The notes below the pieces were generated by a model that saw only the letters and a program-made list of their open reading frames with translations, searched no databases and was not told the DNA's origin. 64,000 bases of DNA, from positions 328,617 through 392,616 of the forward strand of contig NZ_BBYG01000018.1 in assembly GCF_001184025.1 (NCBI RefSeq), given 5' to 3'. The DNA comes from Streptomyces maremycinicus (GTDB lineage: Bacteria; Actinomycetota; Actinomycetes; Streptomycetales; Streptomycetaceae). Positions 16,968 to 26,430 of this stretch are shown in pieces. Both the position numbers and the translations under genes were made by a program. Within the stretch, counting starts at the first letter, position 1; each line of letters starts with the position of its first letter.

Positions 16968-18083
16968 TCAGGACCCGCCGCCACCGTCGCGCTCCCTCCG
17001 CTGCTCCAGCCGGAGCAGCAATTCCTTGCCCCGCCGTCGCGCGGCCACGTCGCACACGGCCGCCGACAGCAGCGGCGCGGTGCGCCGACGGGCCAGCAGC
17101 AGCCGCTGGTTGACGACCGGTTCGGGCCGCCAGTGGTGCTTGTACGGCTCGTTGCCGCGCAGCAGGCTGAGCGCGGCCCGGCCGCCGTCGCGGGAGTGCT
17201 CGGCGCACGCGTCCAGCAGCATCACCGCCACGTCCGCCTTGCGTTCACGCAGCCGGGGATGGGCGCCGTAGAGGTAGCCCCCGGCCAGCCGGCGCGACAG
17301 CAGGGTCAGATCGACGGCCACCACGTCGTCGTCGAGCCGGAACTGGGTGACCACCGCGTCCCCGGAGGCCACCATCGGCCCGACCGAGCGCACCAGGTGC
17401 TCGCAGAACCGCTCCCGCAGGTGCTCGCCCGTCACCTTCCGTCCCTGCCACTGGAGCTGGTGCAGTTCCAGCAGCCGGCGCAGCGCCGAGTCGACCTCCT
17501 CCGGGCACACGACCTGCCGCTCGACGCCCAGCGCGGTCAGCTTGCGCAGCTTGGCGCGCACCCGCTGGGCCTTCGCCGACGGCAGCCGGGCCACCAGCTC
17601 GTCCATGGGGACGGCGGGCAGCTCCAGGCACACCGAGTCGCTCACCCGCCGGCGGGGGCCGTACCAGCGCTCGTAGACCTGCTCCACCGCGCCGCCCGGC
17701 CGCACCTCGCGGAAGTCGATCAACGCGGTACGGGCGGCCGCCGCGAGGCCCTCGGTGAGCGCGGCGACGGCATGCTCACCCCGCTCGTCGTCGACGAGGA
17801 CGTCCCCGTAGTCGGAGATCGCCCCGCCGAGCGGCACCAGCGCCGGCAGCGGTCGGCGGACGGCCATCAGCGGGGCCGCGGCGACGAGTTCACCGCCGTC
17901 GCGGACCAGCAGCAGACGCAGCCGGCCGCGCCTGCCGTACGACAGCCACCACGAGTGGAGCCAGGCGTGGCTCTGGAACGGGGTGGCGCTCGCACACCGC
18001 TGGTACAGCCGGCCCCAGGCGGGGGCGAGGGCGGCGAAGGCGCGCTCGTCGGTGACGAGTTCGGTGGTGAACGTCGGTTTCAC
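16968..18083 (-). CDS. FemAB/BioF2-like GNAT acyltransferase
   Basis: 371-residue cytosolic transferase with the paired-GNAT layout of FemAB and CelD/BioF2-like proteins: SHAWLHSWWLSYG near the start and, late in the chain, LLSRRLAGGYLYGAHP and LSLLRGNEPYKHHWRP. Such enzymes add acyl or aminoacyl groups to cell-envelope sugars. GTG start overlaps the stop of the Wzz-like gene (GTGA). It is the last gene of the leftward exopolysaccharide operon. Confidence 0.8.
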   Translation of the reverse strand: MKPTFTTELVTDERAFAALAPAWGRLYQRCASATPFQSHAWLHSWWLSYGRRGRLRLLLVRDGGELVAAAPLMAVRRPLPALVPLGGAISDYGDVLVDDERGEHAVAALTEGLAAAARTALIDFREVRPGGAVEQVYERWYGPRRRVSDSVCLELPAVPMDELVARLPSAKAQRVRAKLRKLTALGVERQVVCPEEVDSALRRLLELHQLQWQGRKVTGEHLRERFCEHLVRSVGPMVASGDAVVTQFRLDDDVVAVDLTLLSRRLAGGYLYGAHPRLRERKADVAVMLLDACAEHSRDGGRAALSLLRGNEPYKHHWRPEPVVNQRLLLARRRTAPLLSAAVCDVAARRRGKELLLRLEQRRERDGGGGS

Positions 18084-18727
18084 AGCGCTCCGTGGGCGTC
18101 GGCGGCGAGGGCCGGCCCGGGGACGGCGGCGGGGCGCGCGGACTCGTCCTCCCGGCCCCGCTTCGGCCGCACCAGCAGCAGCAGCCCGCCGAGCAGACCG
18201 CCCGCGCTCGCCCCCACCAGACCCGTCACCGTGGGCGACACCGAGGAGGGGCCGGTCGGCCGGACCGCGCGGGCGAACTGCTGGAGCTCGACATTGGTGG
18301 CGGACTTGGAGGTCTTGGCGTGCTGGGTCAGCGAGCGGGAGACCGCGTTGGCCATGTCGGCGGCCAGGTCGGCCCGGGTGGAGGTCGCCGTGATCGAGAC
18401 CATCGGGGCGTCCGGCGAGGTCGCCGTCTGCACGCTGCGCTGGAGCGTCTTCACCGGCACACCGGCCCACACCTGTGCGTCCCCGAGCACCGCCAGCTGC
18501 GTGGCGACCCGGCCGTAGGCCTGGGCGAAGCCGAGCGCGGACGCCGGGTCCGACTTCTCGGTGGGGACGGCGACGACATAGGCGGTGGCCGTGTAGGCGG
18601 GCGGCTTGAGGGCGCCGTACGTGCCGCCGAGCAGTCCGCCGGCGACGGCGCCGACCGCGAGCAGGGACCAGGGCGGGAGCGCCTTGGCGCGGCGCAGGGT
18701 GGCGGGACGGCGGGGGTTCTCGGTCAT
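18080..18727 (-). CDS. Wzz-like polysaccharide co-polymerase
   Basis: 215-residue inner-membrane protein with two transmembrane helices, near residues 20-40 and 168-190, flanking an extracytoplasmic domain. This is the topology of Wzz/CapA proteins that set polymer chain length. Proline lies at the edge of both helices. The C-terminal tail is short and has no tyrosine-kinase domain. The stop overlaps the start of the acyltransferase and its ATG overlaps the stop of the upstream glycosyltransferase, so all three are translationally coupled. Confidence 0.78.
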   Translation of the reverse strand: MTENPRRPATLRRAKALPPWSLLAVGAVAGGLLGGTYGALKPPAYTATAYVVAVPTEKSDPASALGFAQAYGRVATQLAVLGDAQVWAGVPVKTLQRSVQTATSPDAPMVSITATSTRADLAADMANAVSRSLTQHAKTSKSATNVELQQFARAVRPTGPSSVSPTVTGLVGASAGGLLGGLLLLVRPKRGREDESARPAAVPGPALAADAHGAL

Positions 18728-19887
18728 GGGGAACTGACTCCCTGGGGTGTCGGGGTGGCGGGGGAGAGCAGGGGTGGTCCGGAAACGGTGGCCGCGTACA
18801 CGTCCATGAGCTGGGCGGCGCTGCGGGTGATGTCGTAGTGGCGGGCGGCCTCGGCGGCGGTGCGCGGGCCGGGGGTCCGCACGCGTGCCTCGGTCAGCGC
18901 GCGGACGAACGCCTCGGTGCCACCGGTCACCCGGCGGGCGCCCGGCGCCCGGTCGGGGAACCGCTCGATCGCGGGGCAGGAGGCGTAGAGCACCGGCAGG
19001 CCGCAGGCCAGCGCCTCGACGACGGCCAGACCGAAGGTCTCCTCGGGGGAGGGGGAGACGAACAGGTCCATGGCGGAGGTGAGGGAGGGCAGGTCGGGGC
19101 CGGGGGTGCCGTCGGGAACACAGGGGCGTTCGCCGGTGAACAGGACCCGGTCGGCGACCCCCGCCTCGTGCGCGGTACGGCGCAGCACGTTCTCCTCGGG
19201 GCCGCCACCGACCAGCACCAGCCAGTGGTCGGCGGGCAGCCGGGCGAGGGCGTGGATGACGACGTCGAAGCGTTTGCCCGCGGTCAGCCGTCCGACGCCG
19301 CCGACGACACAGGCGTCGTCGGGCAGCCCGAGACGGCGGCGGGTCCGCCGGCGGGCGTCCGGGTCGAAGCGGAAGCGGGCCAGGTCGATGCCGTTGGGGA
19401 CGACCTCGATCCGCGGCGCGGGAACCCCCCAGCCGCGCAGCCGGTCGGCGACCGCGGGGGAGACGGCGACCGTGGTGCGGCCCAGCCGCTCGCTGGCGAG
19501 GTAGAGCGCCCGGACCCCGGAGGTCAGTCTGCGCCCCTCCAGCTGCGATTCGCCCAGGGAGTGTTCGGTGGCGACGACCGCGCGGACCCCGGCCAGCCGC
19601 GCGGCCAGCCGGCCGTAGACGCAGGCCCGGTAGAGATGGGTGTGGACGAGGTCGTAGCCGCCGGAGCGGATGATCCGGACCAGGCGGGGCAGCGCGGCCA
19701 GGTCGCGGTTGCCCGCCATGCCGAGGTGGACGACCCGGACCCCGTCGCTCGCCAGCCCGTCCGCCACCGTCCCCGGGTTGGTCAGCGTCACCACCTCGCA
19801 CTCGACCGGCAGATGCCGCAGCAGCAACCGCAGTTGCTGCTCGGCGCCCCCGACGCCGAGCCCCGTGATGATGTGCAGCGCCTTCAC
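18724..19887 (-). CDS. Glycosyltransferase family 4 (GT-B)
   Basis: 387-residue GT-B enzyme. The N-terminal domain begins HIITGLGVGGAEQQL, the classic acceptor-side loop; the C-terminal domain has VVPNGIDLARF, VGGVGRLTAGKRFD and the donor-binding PSPEETFGLAVVEALACGLPV with EX7E glutamates. It should add one sugar from a nucleotide donor to the lipid-linked repeat unit. GTG start overlaps the deacetylase stop by four bases. Confidence 0.88.
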   Translation of the reverse strand: MKALHIITGLGVGGAEQQLRLLLRHLPVECEVVTLTNPGTVADGLASDGVRVVHLGMAGNRDLAALPRLVRIIRSGGYDLVHTHLYRACVYGRLAARLAGVRAVVATEHSLGESQLEGRRLTSGVRALYLASERLGRTTVAVSPAVADRLRGWGVPAPRIEVVPNGIDLARFRFDPDARRRTRRRLGLPDDACVVGGVGRLTAGKRFDVVIHALARLPADHWLVLVGGGPEENVLRRTAHEAGVADRVLFTGERPCVPDGTPGPDLPSLTSAMDLFVSPSPEETFGLAVVEALACGLPVLYASCPAIERFPDRAPGARRVTGGTEAFVRALTEARVRTPGPRTAAEAARHYDITRSAAQLMDVYAATVSGPPLLSPATPTPQGVSSP

Positions 19888-20624
19888 CGCAGCCCCTCGA
19901 CGGGCCGCCGTCGCAGCCGGTGCAGCCGGTACTTCAGATGCATGCGCAGGACGTTGTCGTTCTGCCCGATGTGCAGCCGGGGCAGGGCGTGCAGGCCGTT
20001 CAGCTCGCCGGGGTCGATCGCGCAGGCGTACCGGTAACCGGCCTGGCGCACGGCGTCCACGGCCCGCTGGTCGATCGTCCCGTAGGGATAGCAGAAGCCG
20101 TCGACCTCGGTGCCGAGCATCGCGACGAGGGCCGCGCGGCTCTCGACCGTCTCCTTCTTCAGGGTGAGGTCGTCGGCCTTGGTCAGGTCGACATGGGTGA
20201 GGCCGTGGGAGCCGATCTCGACGCCCTCGTAGGCCGCGCGGCAGATGCCGTCGGCGGTCAGCAGCGGCTTGCGCGGGCCCAGCGGGTCCCAGGCGTTGTC
20301 GCCGCCGAGCCGGCCCGGCAGCACGAACAGGGTGGCGTTGCAGCGGTGGCGGCGCAGCACGGGCAGCGCCTCGGTGAGGAAGTCGGCGTAACCGTCGTCG
20401 AAGGTGAGTCCGACCAGGTTGTGGCCCTCGCCCCGGGCCCGGGCGTCGAGCAGCTTCGCCATGGAGACACCGCGCAGTCCGCGCCGGCGCAGCCACATCA
20501 GCTGCTTCTCCAGCCGCTCGGGGGTGACGGTGATGCGGTACGGATCCTCGGAGCAGTCCCCCACGGAGTGGTACATCGCCACCCACGGGACGGGACTGCG
20601 TCTGCTGTGGTCAGGAGCGGACAT
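19884..20624 (-). CDS. Polysaccharide deacetylase
   Basis: 246-residue NodB-homology enzyme. TFDDGYAD supplies the catalytic and metal-binding Asp, and SHGLTHVDL gives the two metal-binding His. CYPYGTID is the conserved substrate motif. It removes acetyl groups from N-acetyl sugars. No signal peptide is seen, so it may act in the cytoplasm on the lipid-linked repeat unit. Overlaps the flippase gene's 3' end by 14 bases. Confidence 0.88.
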   Translation of the reverse strand: MSAPDHSRRSPVPWVAMYHSVGDCSEDPYRITVTPERLEKQLMWLRRRGLRGVSMAKLLDARARGEGHNLVGLTFDDGYADFLTEALPVLRRHRCNATLFVLPGRLGGDNAWDPLGPRKPLLTADGICRAAYEGVEIGSHGLTHVDLTKADDLTLKKETVESRAALVAMLGTEVDGFCYPYGTIDQRAVDAVRQAGYRYACAIDPGELNGLHALPRLHIGQNDNVLRMHLKYRLHRLRRRPVEGLR

Positions 20625-22479
20625 GGGAGAACCTTCGGGTCGCGGAACGAACGGAACGGAGTGCCGAGTCGATGCCCTGGGAGCCCAGGGCCCGGCCGAG
20701 CAGGAGGAAGACGACGGTCACGGTGAGCCCCCCGGCGGCCAGCCCGGACAGGGGGTCGGCGAACCGGCCGGCGGCGAAGGACCCCGCCAGGGTGGCCACC
20801 AGGGCCGCCCGCACCGGCCGGCTCAGTTCGCGCAGCACGCTCCGGACACCGACCGGAACGCTGCGCGGACCCATCCCGGCCAGCAGGACGAGTGCGGTGA
20901 CGGTGATGCCGATCGCGTTGGCGGCGGCGATCCCGTACACGCCCCACGGACCGACGCTCAGCGCGCCGATCCAGGAGGTCACGACGATCCCGGAGGCCAT
21001 CGCGCCGACCGGGTACCAGGAGCCGCGGCCCGCCGAGAAGTAGGAGCGGACCAGCACGCCCACCAGGGTCTGGCCGAGCAGCCCGAGCGCGTACACCCGC
21101 ATGACGCCCGCCGTCGCCGCCGTGTCCTTCGCGGTGAACGCGCCCCGCTGGAAGAGCACTTCGATGATCTGCGGCGAGCAGGCCAGGACGGCGGCCGCGC
21201 CCAGCAGCACGACGCACGCGGCCAGCGCCAGATCCCGCTCCACCCGGCTCCGGGCCCGCTCGGTGTCCCCCTCCGCCAGCGCCCGGGCGACCACCGGGAA
21301 GGTGACCGTGCAGATCATCACCGAGAGGATCATCGGCATCTGCGCGACCTTCTGCGCGTAGTTCAGATGCGAGATCGCCCCGGCCGGCAACTGCGAGGCG
21401 AGGAAGCGCTCGATGAGGACCTGGGACTGCCGGCACAGCGCGAACAGGAGCACGGTGGTGAGGAGCAGGGTGTCGAGGGGTCGCGGCACCTCCTGCGCGG
21501 AGGACTCCTCGGCCGCCTGGCGCTTCCTCAGCTGCCGCAGCAGGGAAGGCAGTTGGACGAGGACCATGAGCAGCCCGCCGACCGCGACCCCGACGGCCGC
21601 CGAGCGCACCCCCCAGTGCCCCCCGAGCACGAACATCCCGGTGATGATGCCGACGTTGTAGGCGACGTAGATCGCCGCGGGCGCCGTGTACCGCCGGTGC
21701 GCGCGCAGGGCCGCGCTGCAATACCCGGCGAGCCCGAAGCTCACCACGCAGGTGGCGGTGAGCCGCGTGCAGTCGACGGCGAGCGCCGGGTCCGGCAGAC
21801 CCGGGGCGAGGACCGCGACCAGCCGCGGTGCCAGGCCGATGAACAGGGCGCCGACCGCGACGAAGGCCAGCGACAGACGGGGCAGCGTGCCGGCGACCAG
21901 GGCGCGGACCGGGTCGCCGGGGGCGCCCTGGGAGCGGCGGGCCAGCGCCATGCTGAACGCCGGGATCAGGGCGAACGCCAGCCCGTCCTCGATGAGCAGC
22001 GTGGCCGCGAACTCGGGCACGGTCCACGCCACGAGGAAGGCGTCGGTCTCACTGCCCGCCCCGAACAGCCGGGCCAGTGCCTGGTCCCGCACCAGTCCGA
22101 GCAGGGCGCCGGCGACGGAGAGGACGGCGGTGACGAGTGTGGCCTTGGCGAGGAACCGACGGGAGGCCGTGGGGAGTTCGCCCCCCTCGGCCCGTTCGCC
22201 GCCCCCCTCCCGCACGCTCGCGCCGTCCGCCGTCGTAGCGCCGGCCGCGCCGGCAACCCGACAGGCGCCGTCGGCCCCGTCGGCCGATCCGATCCCGTCG
22301 GCCCCGTCGGCCCCGTCGGCCCCGTCGGCCGTGCTCGTCCCGTCGGTCCCCTCTGCTGTGCCGGTCCCTTCGGTCGGGTCGGCCTGGTCGGCTGTCTCCC
22401 CGGGCCCGGCGGCGGTCCGCGCCGGCGGCACGGAGGCGGGACCGTCCGTACGAGGCGTCCGGGGAGGGGTGACCGTCAT
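20611..22479 (-). CDS. MurJ/MviN-like polysaccharide flippase
   Basis: 622-residue integral membrane protein of the MOP superfamily with about 14 hydrophobic spans. The N-terminal 125 residues are disordered and contain short repeats such as ADGADGADG. The membrane core starts LAKATLVTAVLSVAGALLGLVRDQALARLFG, the MurJ signature, and includes AFALIPAFS. Within this operon it most probably flips the undecaprenyl-linked repeat, the role Wzx plays elsewhere. Its stop lies inside the deacetylase gene and its ATG overlaps the stop of the upstream polymerase gene. Confidence 0.86.
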   Translation of the reverse strand: MTVTPPRTPRTDGPASVPPARTAAGPGETADQADPTEGTGTAEGTDGTSTADGADGADGADGIGSADGADGACRVAGAAGATTADGASVREGGGERAEGGELPTASRRFLAKATLVTAVLSVAGALLGLVRDQALARLFGAGSETDAFLVAWTVPEFAATLLIEDGLAFALIPAFSMALARRSQGAPGDPVRALVAGTLPRLSLAFVAVGALFIGLAPRLVAVLAPGLPDPALAVDCTRLTATCVVSFGLAGYCSAALRAHRRYTAPAAIYVAYNVGIITGMFVLGGHWGVRSAAVGVAVGGLLMVLVQLPSLLRQLRKRQAAEESSAQEVPRPLDTLLLTTVLLFALCRQSQVLIERFLASQLPAGAISHLNYAQKVAQMPMILSVMICTVTFPVVARALAEGDTERARSRVERDLALAACVVLLGAAAVLACSPQIIEVLFQRGAFTAKDTAATAGVMRVYALGLLGQTLVGVLVRSYFSAGRGSWYPVGAMASGIVVTSWIGALSVGPWGVYGIAAANAIGITVTALVLLAGMGPRSVPVGVRSVLRELSRPVRAALVATLAGSFAAGRFADPLSGLAAGGLTVTVVFLLLGRALGSQGIDSALRSVRSATRRFSHVRS

Positions 22480-23786
22480 CGGACGAGCGCCTCCTCGCGG
22501 CCACCGGCGCCGACCAGCGCCCACCAGGCGACGGCCCCGAAGACGACGGCGGTCAGCACGGTCGAGGGGCCGCCGATGTCGGCGTACGTGAAGTCCACGA
22601 GCTGCCAGATCAGCAGCCCGCAGGCGACGAGCGCGCAGTCGAGACCGGGGCCGGAGCGCCGGACCCGGAACCAGCCGCGCAGCCCGCACACCAGCAGCGC
22701 CAGCCAGCCGCCCGCGAGGGCGAGCAGCCCGATCAGGCCCTGTTCACCGAGGATCAGCAGGTACATGTTGTGCGGGGAGAGCAGCGGCTGCTTGACGAAC
22801 CCGCCGCCCGCCCCGTCGGTGTCGCTGCCGGAGGACAGCGCCAGGGAGGCGTGGCCGTCGCGGTGTTCGGGGAAGCCCTTCAGCCCGACACCGGTCAGCG
22901 GCTGGTCGCGCCACATGCCGATCGCGGCCGCCCACATCGTGTACCGGTCGGTGACCGACTGGTCGGGGGCGTCCCGGATCTGCGTGATGCTGTTGACGCG
23001 CTCCTGGAGCATCGCCGAGCCGACCCCGAAGCCGCCCACCAGGATCACCCCGGCCGCGGCCGCCACCGCGCCCACCTTCAGTGCCCGCCGCGGCCCGGCG
23101 AGGGCCAGCTGGACCGCGCAGGTCAGCACGGTCGCGATCCACGCGCCCCGGCTGAAGGAGAGCGCGAGCGGCACCAGCAGGGCGAGCGCCGCGCAGGCGG
23201 CGATCACCCGCTGCCGTACCGGGGTCCGGCCGAGCGCCAGCCCGACGGCGCAGATCAGGCCGAACGCCACGACGGTCGCCATGCCCATCACGTCCTGCGG
23301 CCCGAAGGTGCCGACCGCCCGGATGTTCTCGCCCTGGTAGGAGGCGCCCGTCCCGGTGACGAACTGATGGACGCCGACCGCCCCCTGCCACCCCGCGAGT
23401 CCGACGAACGACCAGGCCAGCACCCGGAAGTCGGCCCGGTCGCGGACCAGGAGGACGACGGCGGCCGGGACCAGCACGAAGATCTGGAGGTAGCGGCCCA
23501 GCCCGGAGAGCCCCGCCCCCGGCGAGGACGCGCCCATCGCGGCGAGCGCGAGCCCGACCACCGGCAGTCCGAGGACGACGGCGGCCGTTCGGGACAGCGG
23601 GCGCCGCCGGTGCCGCAGCAGCCGGACCGCGCAGAACAGCACGACCAGCGCGGACAGCGCGTCGGCCGGCCCGGCGCCGCCCTCACCGCCGGGACCGATC
23701 GGCAGGCCGAGCAGGGCGACCACGGCGACCACGGGCAGGACCGGTGACAGCGTCCGGGCGCGGGGCAGGGGCAGGGCGAGGGTCAT
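22476..23786 (-). CDS. O-antigen ligase/polymerase-like (Wzy_C) membrane protein
   Basis: 436-residue polytopic protein with about 11-12 hydrophobic spans. The central region SFSRGAWIATVL and the long periplasmic loop with TGVGLKGFPEH...SPHNMYLLILGEQG contain the Arg and His motifs of the O-antigen ligase family (PF04932). It should polymerise or ligate the exported repeat unit on the outer face of the membrane. It lies between the initiating transferase and the flippase genes. Confidence 0.85.
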   Translation of the reverse strand: MTLALPLPRARTLSPVLPVVAVVALLGLPIGPGGEGGAGPADALSALVVLFCAVRLLRHRRRPLSRTAAVVLGLPVVGLALAAMGASSPGAGLSGLGRYLQIFVLVPAAVVLLVRDRADFRVLAWSFVGLAGWQGAVGVHQFVTGTGASYQGENIRAVGTFGPQDVMGMATVVAFGLICAVGLALGRTPVRQRVIAACAALALLVPLALSFSRGAWIATVLTCAVQLALAGPRRALKVGAVAAAAGVILVGGFGVGSAMLQERVNSITQIRDAPDQSVTDRYTMWAAAIGMWRDQPLTGVGLKGFPEHRDGHASLALSSGSDTDGAGGGFVKQPLLSPHNMYLLILGEQGLIGLLALAGGWLALLVCGLRGWFRVRRSGPGLDCALVACGLLIWQLVDFTYADIGGPSTVLTAVVFGAVAWWALVGAGGREEALVR

Positions 23787-23793
23787 CGGTGGT

Positions 23794-25209
23794 TCAGCTC
23801 CCGGTCGGTCGCACGAGGGCGGCCGCGGTGCGCAGCAGGATGCAGACGTCCTGCCACAGCGACCAGTTGTCGATGTAGGCGTTGTCGAAACGGGCCCGGT
23901 CCTCGATCGAGGTGTCACCGCGCAGCCCCTGCACCTGGGCGAGGCCGGTGATGCCGGTCTGCATCCGGTGGCGGGCCGCGTAGCCGGGATAGGTCTGACT
24001 GAACTGACCGACGAAGTAGGGGCGTTCGGGGCGCGGACCGACCAGGCTCATGTCGCCGCACAGGACGTTCCACAGCTGGAGCAGCTCGTCCAACGACGTC
24101 TGGCGCAGGATGCGGCAGAAGCGGCTCATCTCCCGCTCCCCGGCCACGCTCCACCGGGTCGCCGCCTCGTGCTCGTCGACCGGGCGGTGGGTGCGGAACT
24201 TCAGCAGCGTGAAGGGCCGGCCGTCCTTGCCGATGCGCTCCTGCCGGAAGACGACCCCCGGCCCGTCGGTCAGCCGCAGCACCGCCGCGCACACCAGCAG
24301 CAGAGGGCTCAGCAGCAGGAGCAGGGCCCCGGAGACCGCGATGTCCAGCAGCCGCTTGCCGAGACTGCCCCGGCGCCGGGTGCCCATGTCGAGACGCCGG
24401 CAGGAGAACCCGGCGAGCTGTTCGCGGCTCGCGTACGAGGGGGTGTCGGCGTCGACCTCCCACACCGTGCAGCCCGACTCGGCGAGCGCCCGCAGCAGCG
24501 GGCCCTGCACGGTGCGTACGGCGGGGTGGACGCACAGGACGTCACGCACGCCGTTCTGGATGAGGGCCCGCTGCACCTCCTGACCGGTGGTCAGTACGGG
24601 AAGTCCGTCCGCGCCGTCCGGCCGCTCGGCCACGATGCCCACCGGCTCGACCCCGGACCGCGGGTGCCGCAGCACGGCGGCGGCCACCCGCTGCGCGGTC
24701 GCGGCGGGGCCGATGACGAGCGCGGCGCGCGGGTGACGCAGCAGCGTCCGGCGCCGCCGCAGGTGCACCACCGCGCGGCCCGCACAACCGGCCGCCGCCT
24801 GCGCCGCGAACCCGAGGAGCAGGGTGCGGACCGACAGCGCGTGGGCCGGGTGCCACGCCGCGACGAGCGTGCCGAGGGCCAGCCAGGCCACCGCGATCCG
24901 GCCGCAGACGGAGGGCAGTTCGTCGAGCACCCCCACCACCGGACGCGAGCGCTGCGGGCGCAGCAATATGGTCGCCGCCACCAGCAGCGCGACCAGCAGC
25001 GGGCGGCGCTGCGCCCCGGTCAGCGCCAGCGCGCCCACGAACGTGGCGAGGCCGTCGGCGAACAGCAGCGGTAGCGGCGACGCGGGCCGCGCCGGGGGCC
25101 GCCGGGTGGGGAACCGGAATCCCGCTCCGCTCTCCCGCCGCGGAATGACCGAGACGGGCGAGTACCCGGGCTGCGCGCCGGGAGAGGGGACGGTGCTTTC
25201 CGCAGTCAC
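23794..25209 (-). CDS. Initiating sugar-1-phosphate transferase (WbaP/EpsE-like)
   Basis: 471-residue polyisoprenyl-phosphate hexose-1-phosphate transferase that attaches the first sugar to undecaprenyl phosphate. Four hydrophobic helices fill the N-terminal third, a Rossmann-like soluble domain follows, then a reentrant hydrophobic helix. The catalytic module has KFRTHRP, the Asp-Glu site SLDELLQLWNVLCGDMSLVGPRPE and GITGLAQVQGLRG. Such genes normally start exopolysaccharide operons. GTG start overlaps the stop of the upstream glycosyltransferase (GTGA). Confidence 0.88.
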   Translation of the reverse strand: MTAESTVPSPGAQPGYSPVSVIPRRESGAGFRFPTRRPPARPASPLPLLFADGLATFVGALALTGAQRRPLLVALLVAATILLRPQRSRPVVGVLDELPSVCGRIAVAWLALGTLVAAWHPAHALSVRTLLLGFAAQAAAGCAGRAVVHLRRRRTLLRHPRAALVIGPAATAQRVAAAVLRHPRSGVEPVGIVAERPDGADGLPVLTTGQEVQRALIQNGVRDVLCVHPAVRTVQGPLLRALAESGCTVWEVDADTPSYASREQLAGFSCRRLDMGTRRRGSLGKRLLDIAVSGALLLLLSPLLLVCAAVLRLTDGPGVVFRQERIGKDGRPFTLLKFRTHRPVDEHEAATRWSVAGEREMSRFCRILRQTSLDELLQLWNVLCGDMSLVGPRPERPYFVGQFSQTYPGYAARHRMQTGITGLAQVQGLRGDTSIEDRARFDNAYIDNWSLWQDVCILLRTAAALVRPTGS

Positions 25210-26381
25210 GAGTGGATGGACTCCCTGCGCTCGGTGGGCGCGACGCGCGCCCCTGGTGTGGTCGTGAGCAGTTCGCGGTACACGTCCGCGACCGCCCCCG
25301 CCGTGCGCCGCACGTCGTGCGTGGTCAGGACGTGCCGGCGTCCCTGGTGGCCCAGCGACTCGCGCAGCAGCGGGTCGAGCAGCAGTCCGGCGACGGCACC
25401 GGCCAGCGCGGCCGGGTTCTCGGCGGGCACCAGACAGTGGGGGGCGAGCGCGGCCGGCAGGCTCTCCCGGGCGCCGTCCACGTCGGTCACCACGACGGGC
25501 CGTCCGCAGGCCAGTGCCTCCAGCGGGGCCAGGGCCATGCCCTCCCAGCGCGAGGGCAGCACGACCAGGTCGGCGGCCTGGTACCAGGGCGCGGCGTCGG
25601 TGACGGCCCCGGCGAACAGCACGGACTCCGGCGCCCGGGACCGCAGCCGCTCGGCGTCCGGGCCGTCGCCGACGAGGACCAGCCGGGCACCGGGCACCTT
25701 GCGCGCGATGTCCGGCCATGCCGTCAGCAGGACGTCCTGTCCCTTCTGCCGGCACAGCCGCCCCACGCACACCACCAGCGGTGCGGCGGGGCCCGGTTCG
25801 GGCAGGAGGGAGGCCCGTACGGTGTCGACGGAGGCCGGGTGGAAGCGCTCGGGATCGATGCCGTTGGGGATGACGCTGACCTGCCCGCCGATGCGGGCGC
25901 GCAGGCCGGTGGCGCGCTCCGCCTCGCTCACGCACACCAGCCGGTCCGTCCAACGGGCGCCGAAGCGCTCCCACGTGAGCGCCAGGGCCGCGGTGGTGCC
26001 GCCGACCGCCTCGAAGGACCAGGCGTGCGGCTGGAACACGGTCGGGATCCGTCCCCGCACCGCGAGCCGCCCGGCCAGCCCGGCCTTCGCGCTGTGCGCG
26101 TGCACCAGGTCGGGGCGTACCTCGTCGAGCAGGCGTACGAGCCTTCGTACCTCGCCGGGGAGCGAGGGCCCCGGCGAGCGGGTCGCCGGCCAGTGCCGCA
26201 CGTCCGCGCCCAGGGACCGCAGGTCCCCGGTGAGCCGTCCGGCCGGGCAGGCCACGGTGACGTGCAGTCCTGCCGCGAGCTGGGCCCGCGTCAGATCGGT
26301 CACGACCCGGGCGACCCCGCCGTCCACGGGCTGGGTGAGATGCAGGACCCGGGTCGTGGCATCGGGTTCTGGCTGGTGCAT
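25206..26381 (-). CDS. Glycosyltransferase family 4 (GT-B)
   Basis: 391-residue enzyme, second GT4 of the locus. It begins RVLHLTQPVDGGVARVV, has HAHSAKAGLAGRLA in the acceptor domain, and VSVIPNGID plus CVGRLCRQKGQD in the donor domain. The EX7E region reads PSRWEGMALAPLEALACGRPV. It starts 49 bases after the stop of a secreted-protein gene on the same strand, which may therefore be the first gene of the transcript. Confidence 0.88.
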   Translation of the reverse strand: MHQPEPDATTRVLHLTQPVDGGVARVVTDLTRAQLAAGLHVTVACPAGRLTGDLRSLGADVRHWPATRSPGPSLPGEVRRLVRLLDEVRPDLVHAHSAKAGLAGRLAVRGRIPTVFQPHAWSFEAVGGTTAALALTWERFGARWTDRLVCVSEAERATGLRARIGGQVSVIPNGIDPERFHPASVDTVRASLLPEPGPAAPLVVCVGRLCRQKGQDVLLTAWPDIARKVPGARLVLVGDGPDAERLRSRAPESVLFAGAVTDAAPWYQAADLVVLPSRWEGMALAPLEALACGRPVVVTDVDGARESLPAALAPHCLVPAENPAALAGAVAGLLLDPLLRESLGHQGRRHVLTTHDVRRTAGAVADVYRELLTTTPGARVAPTERRESIHS

Positions 26382-26430
26382 TGCGCGGTTTCCTCGCTCA
26401 CGGTGGCGCTCGGGACGGGCGGGAACGCGC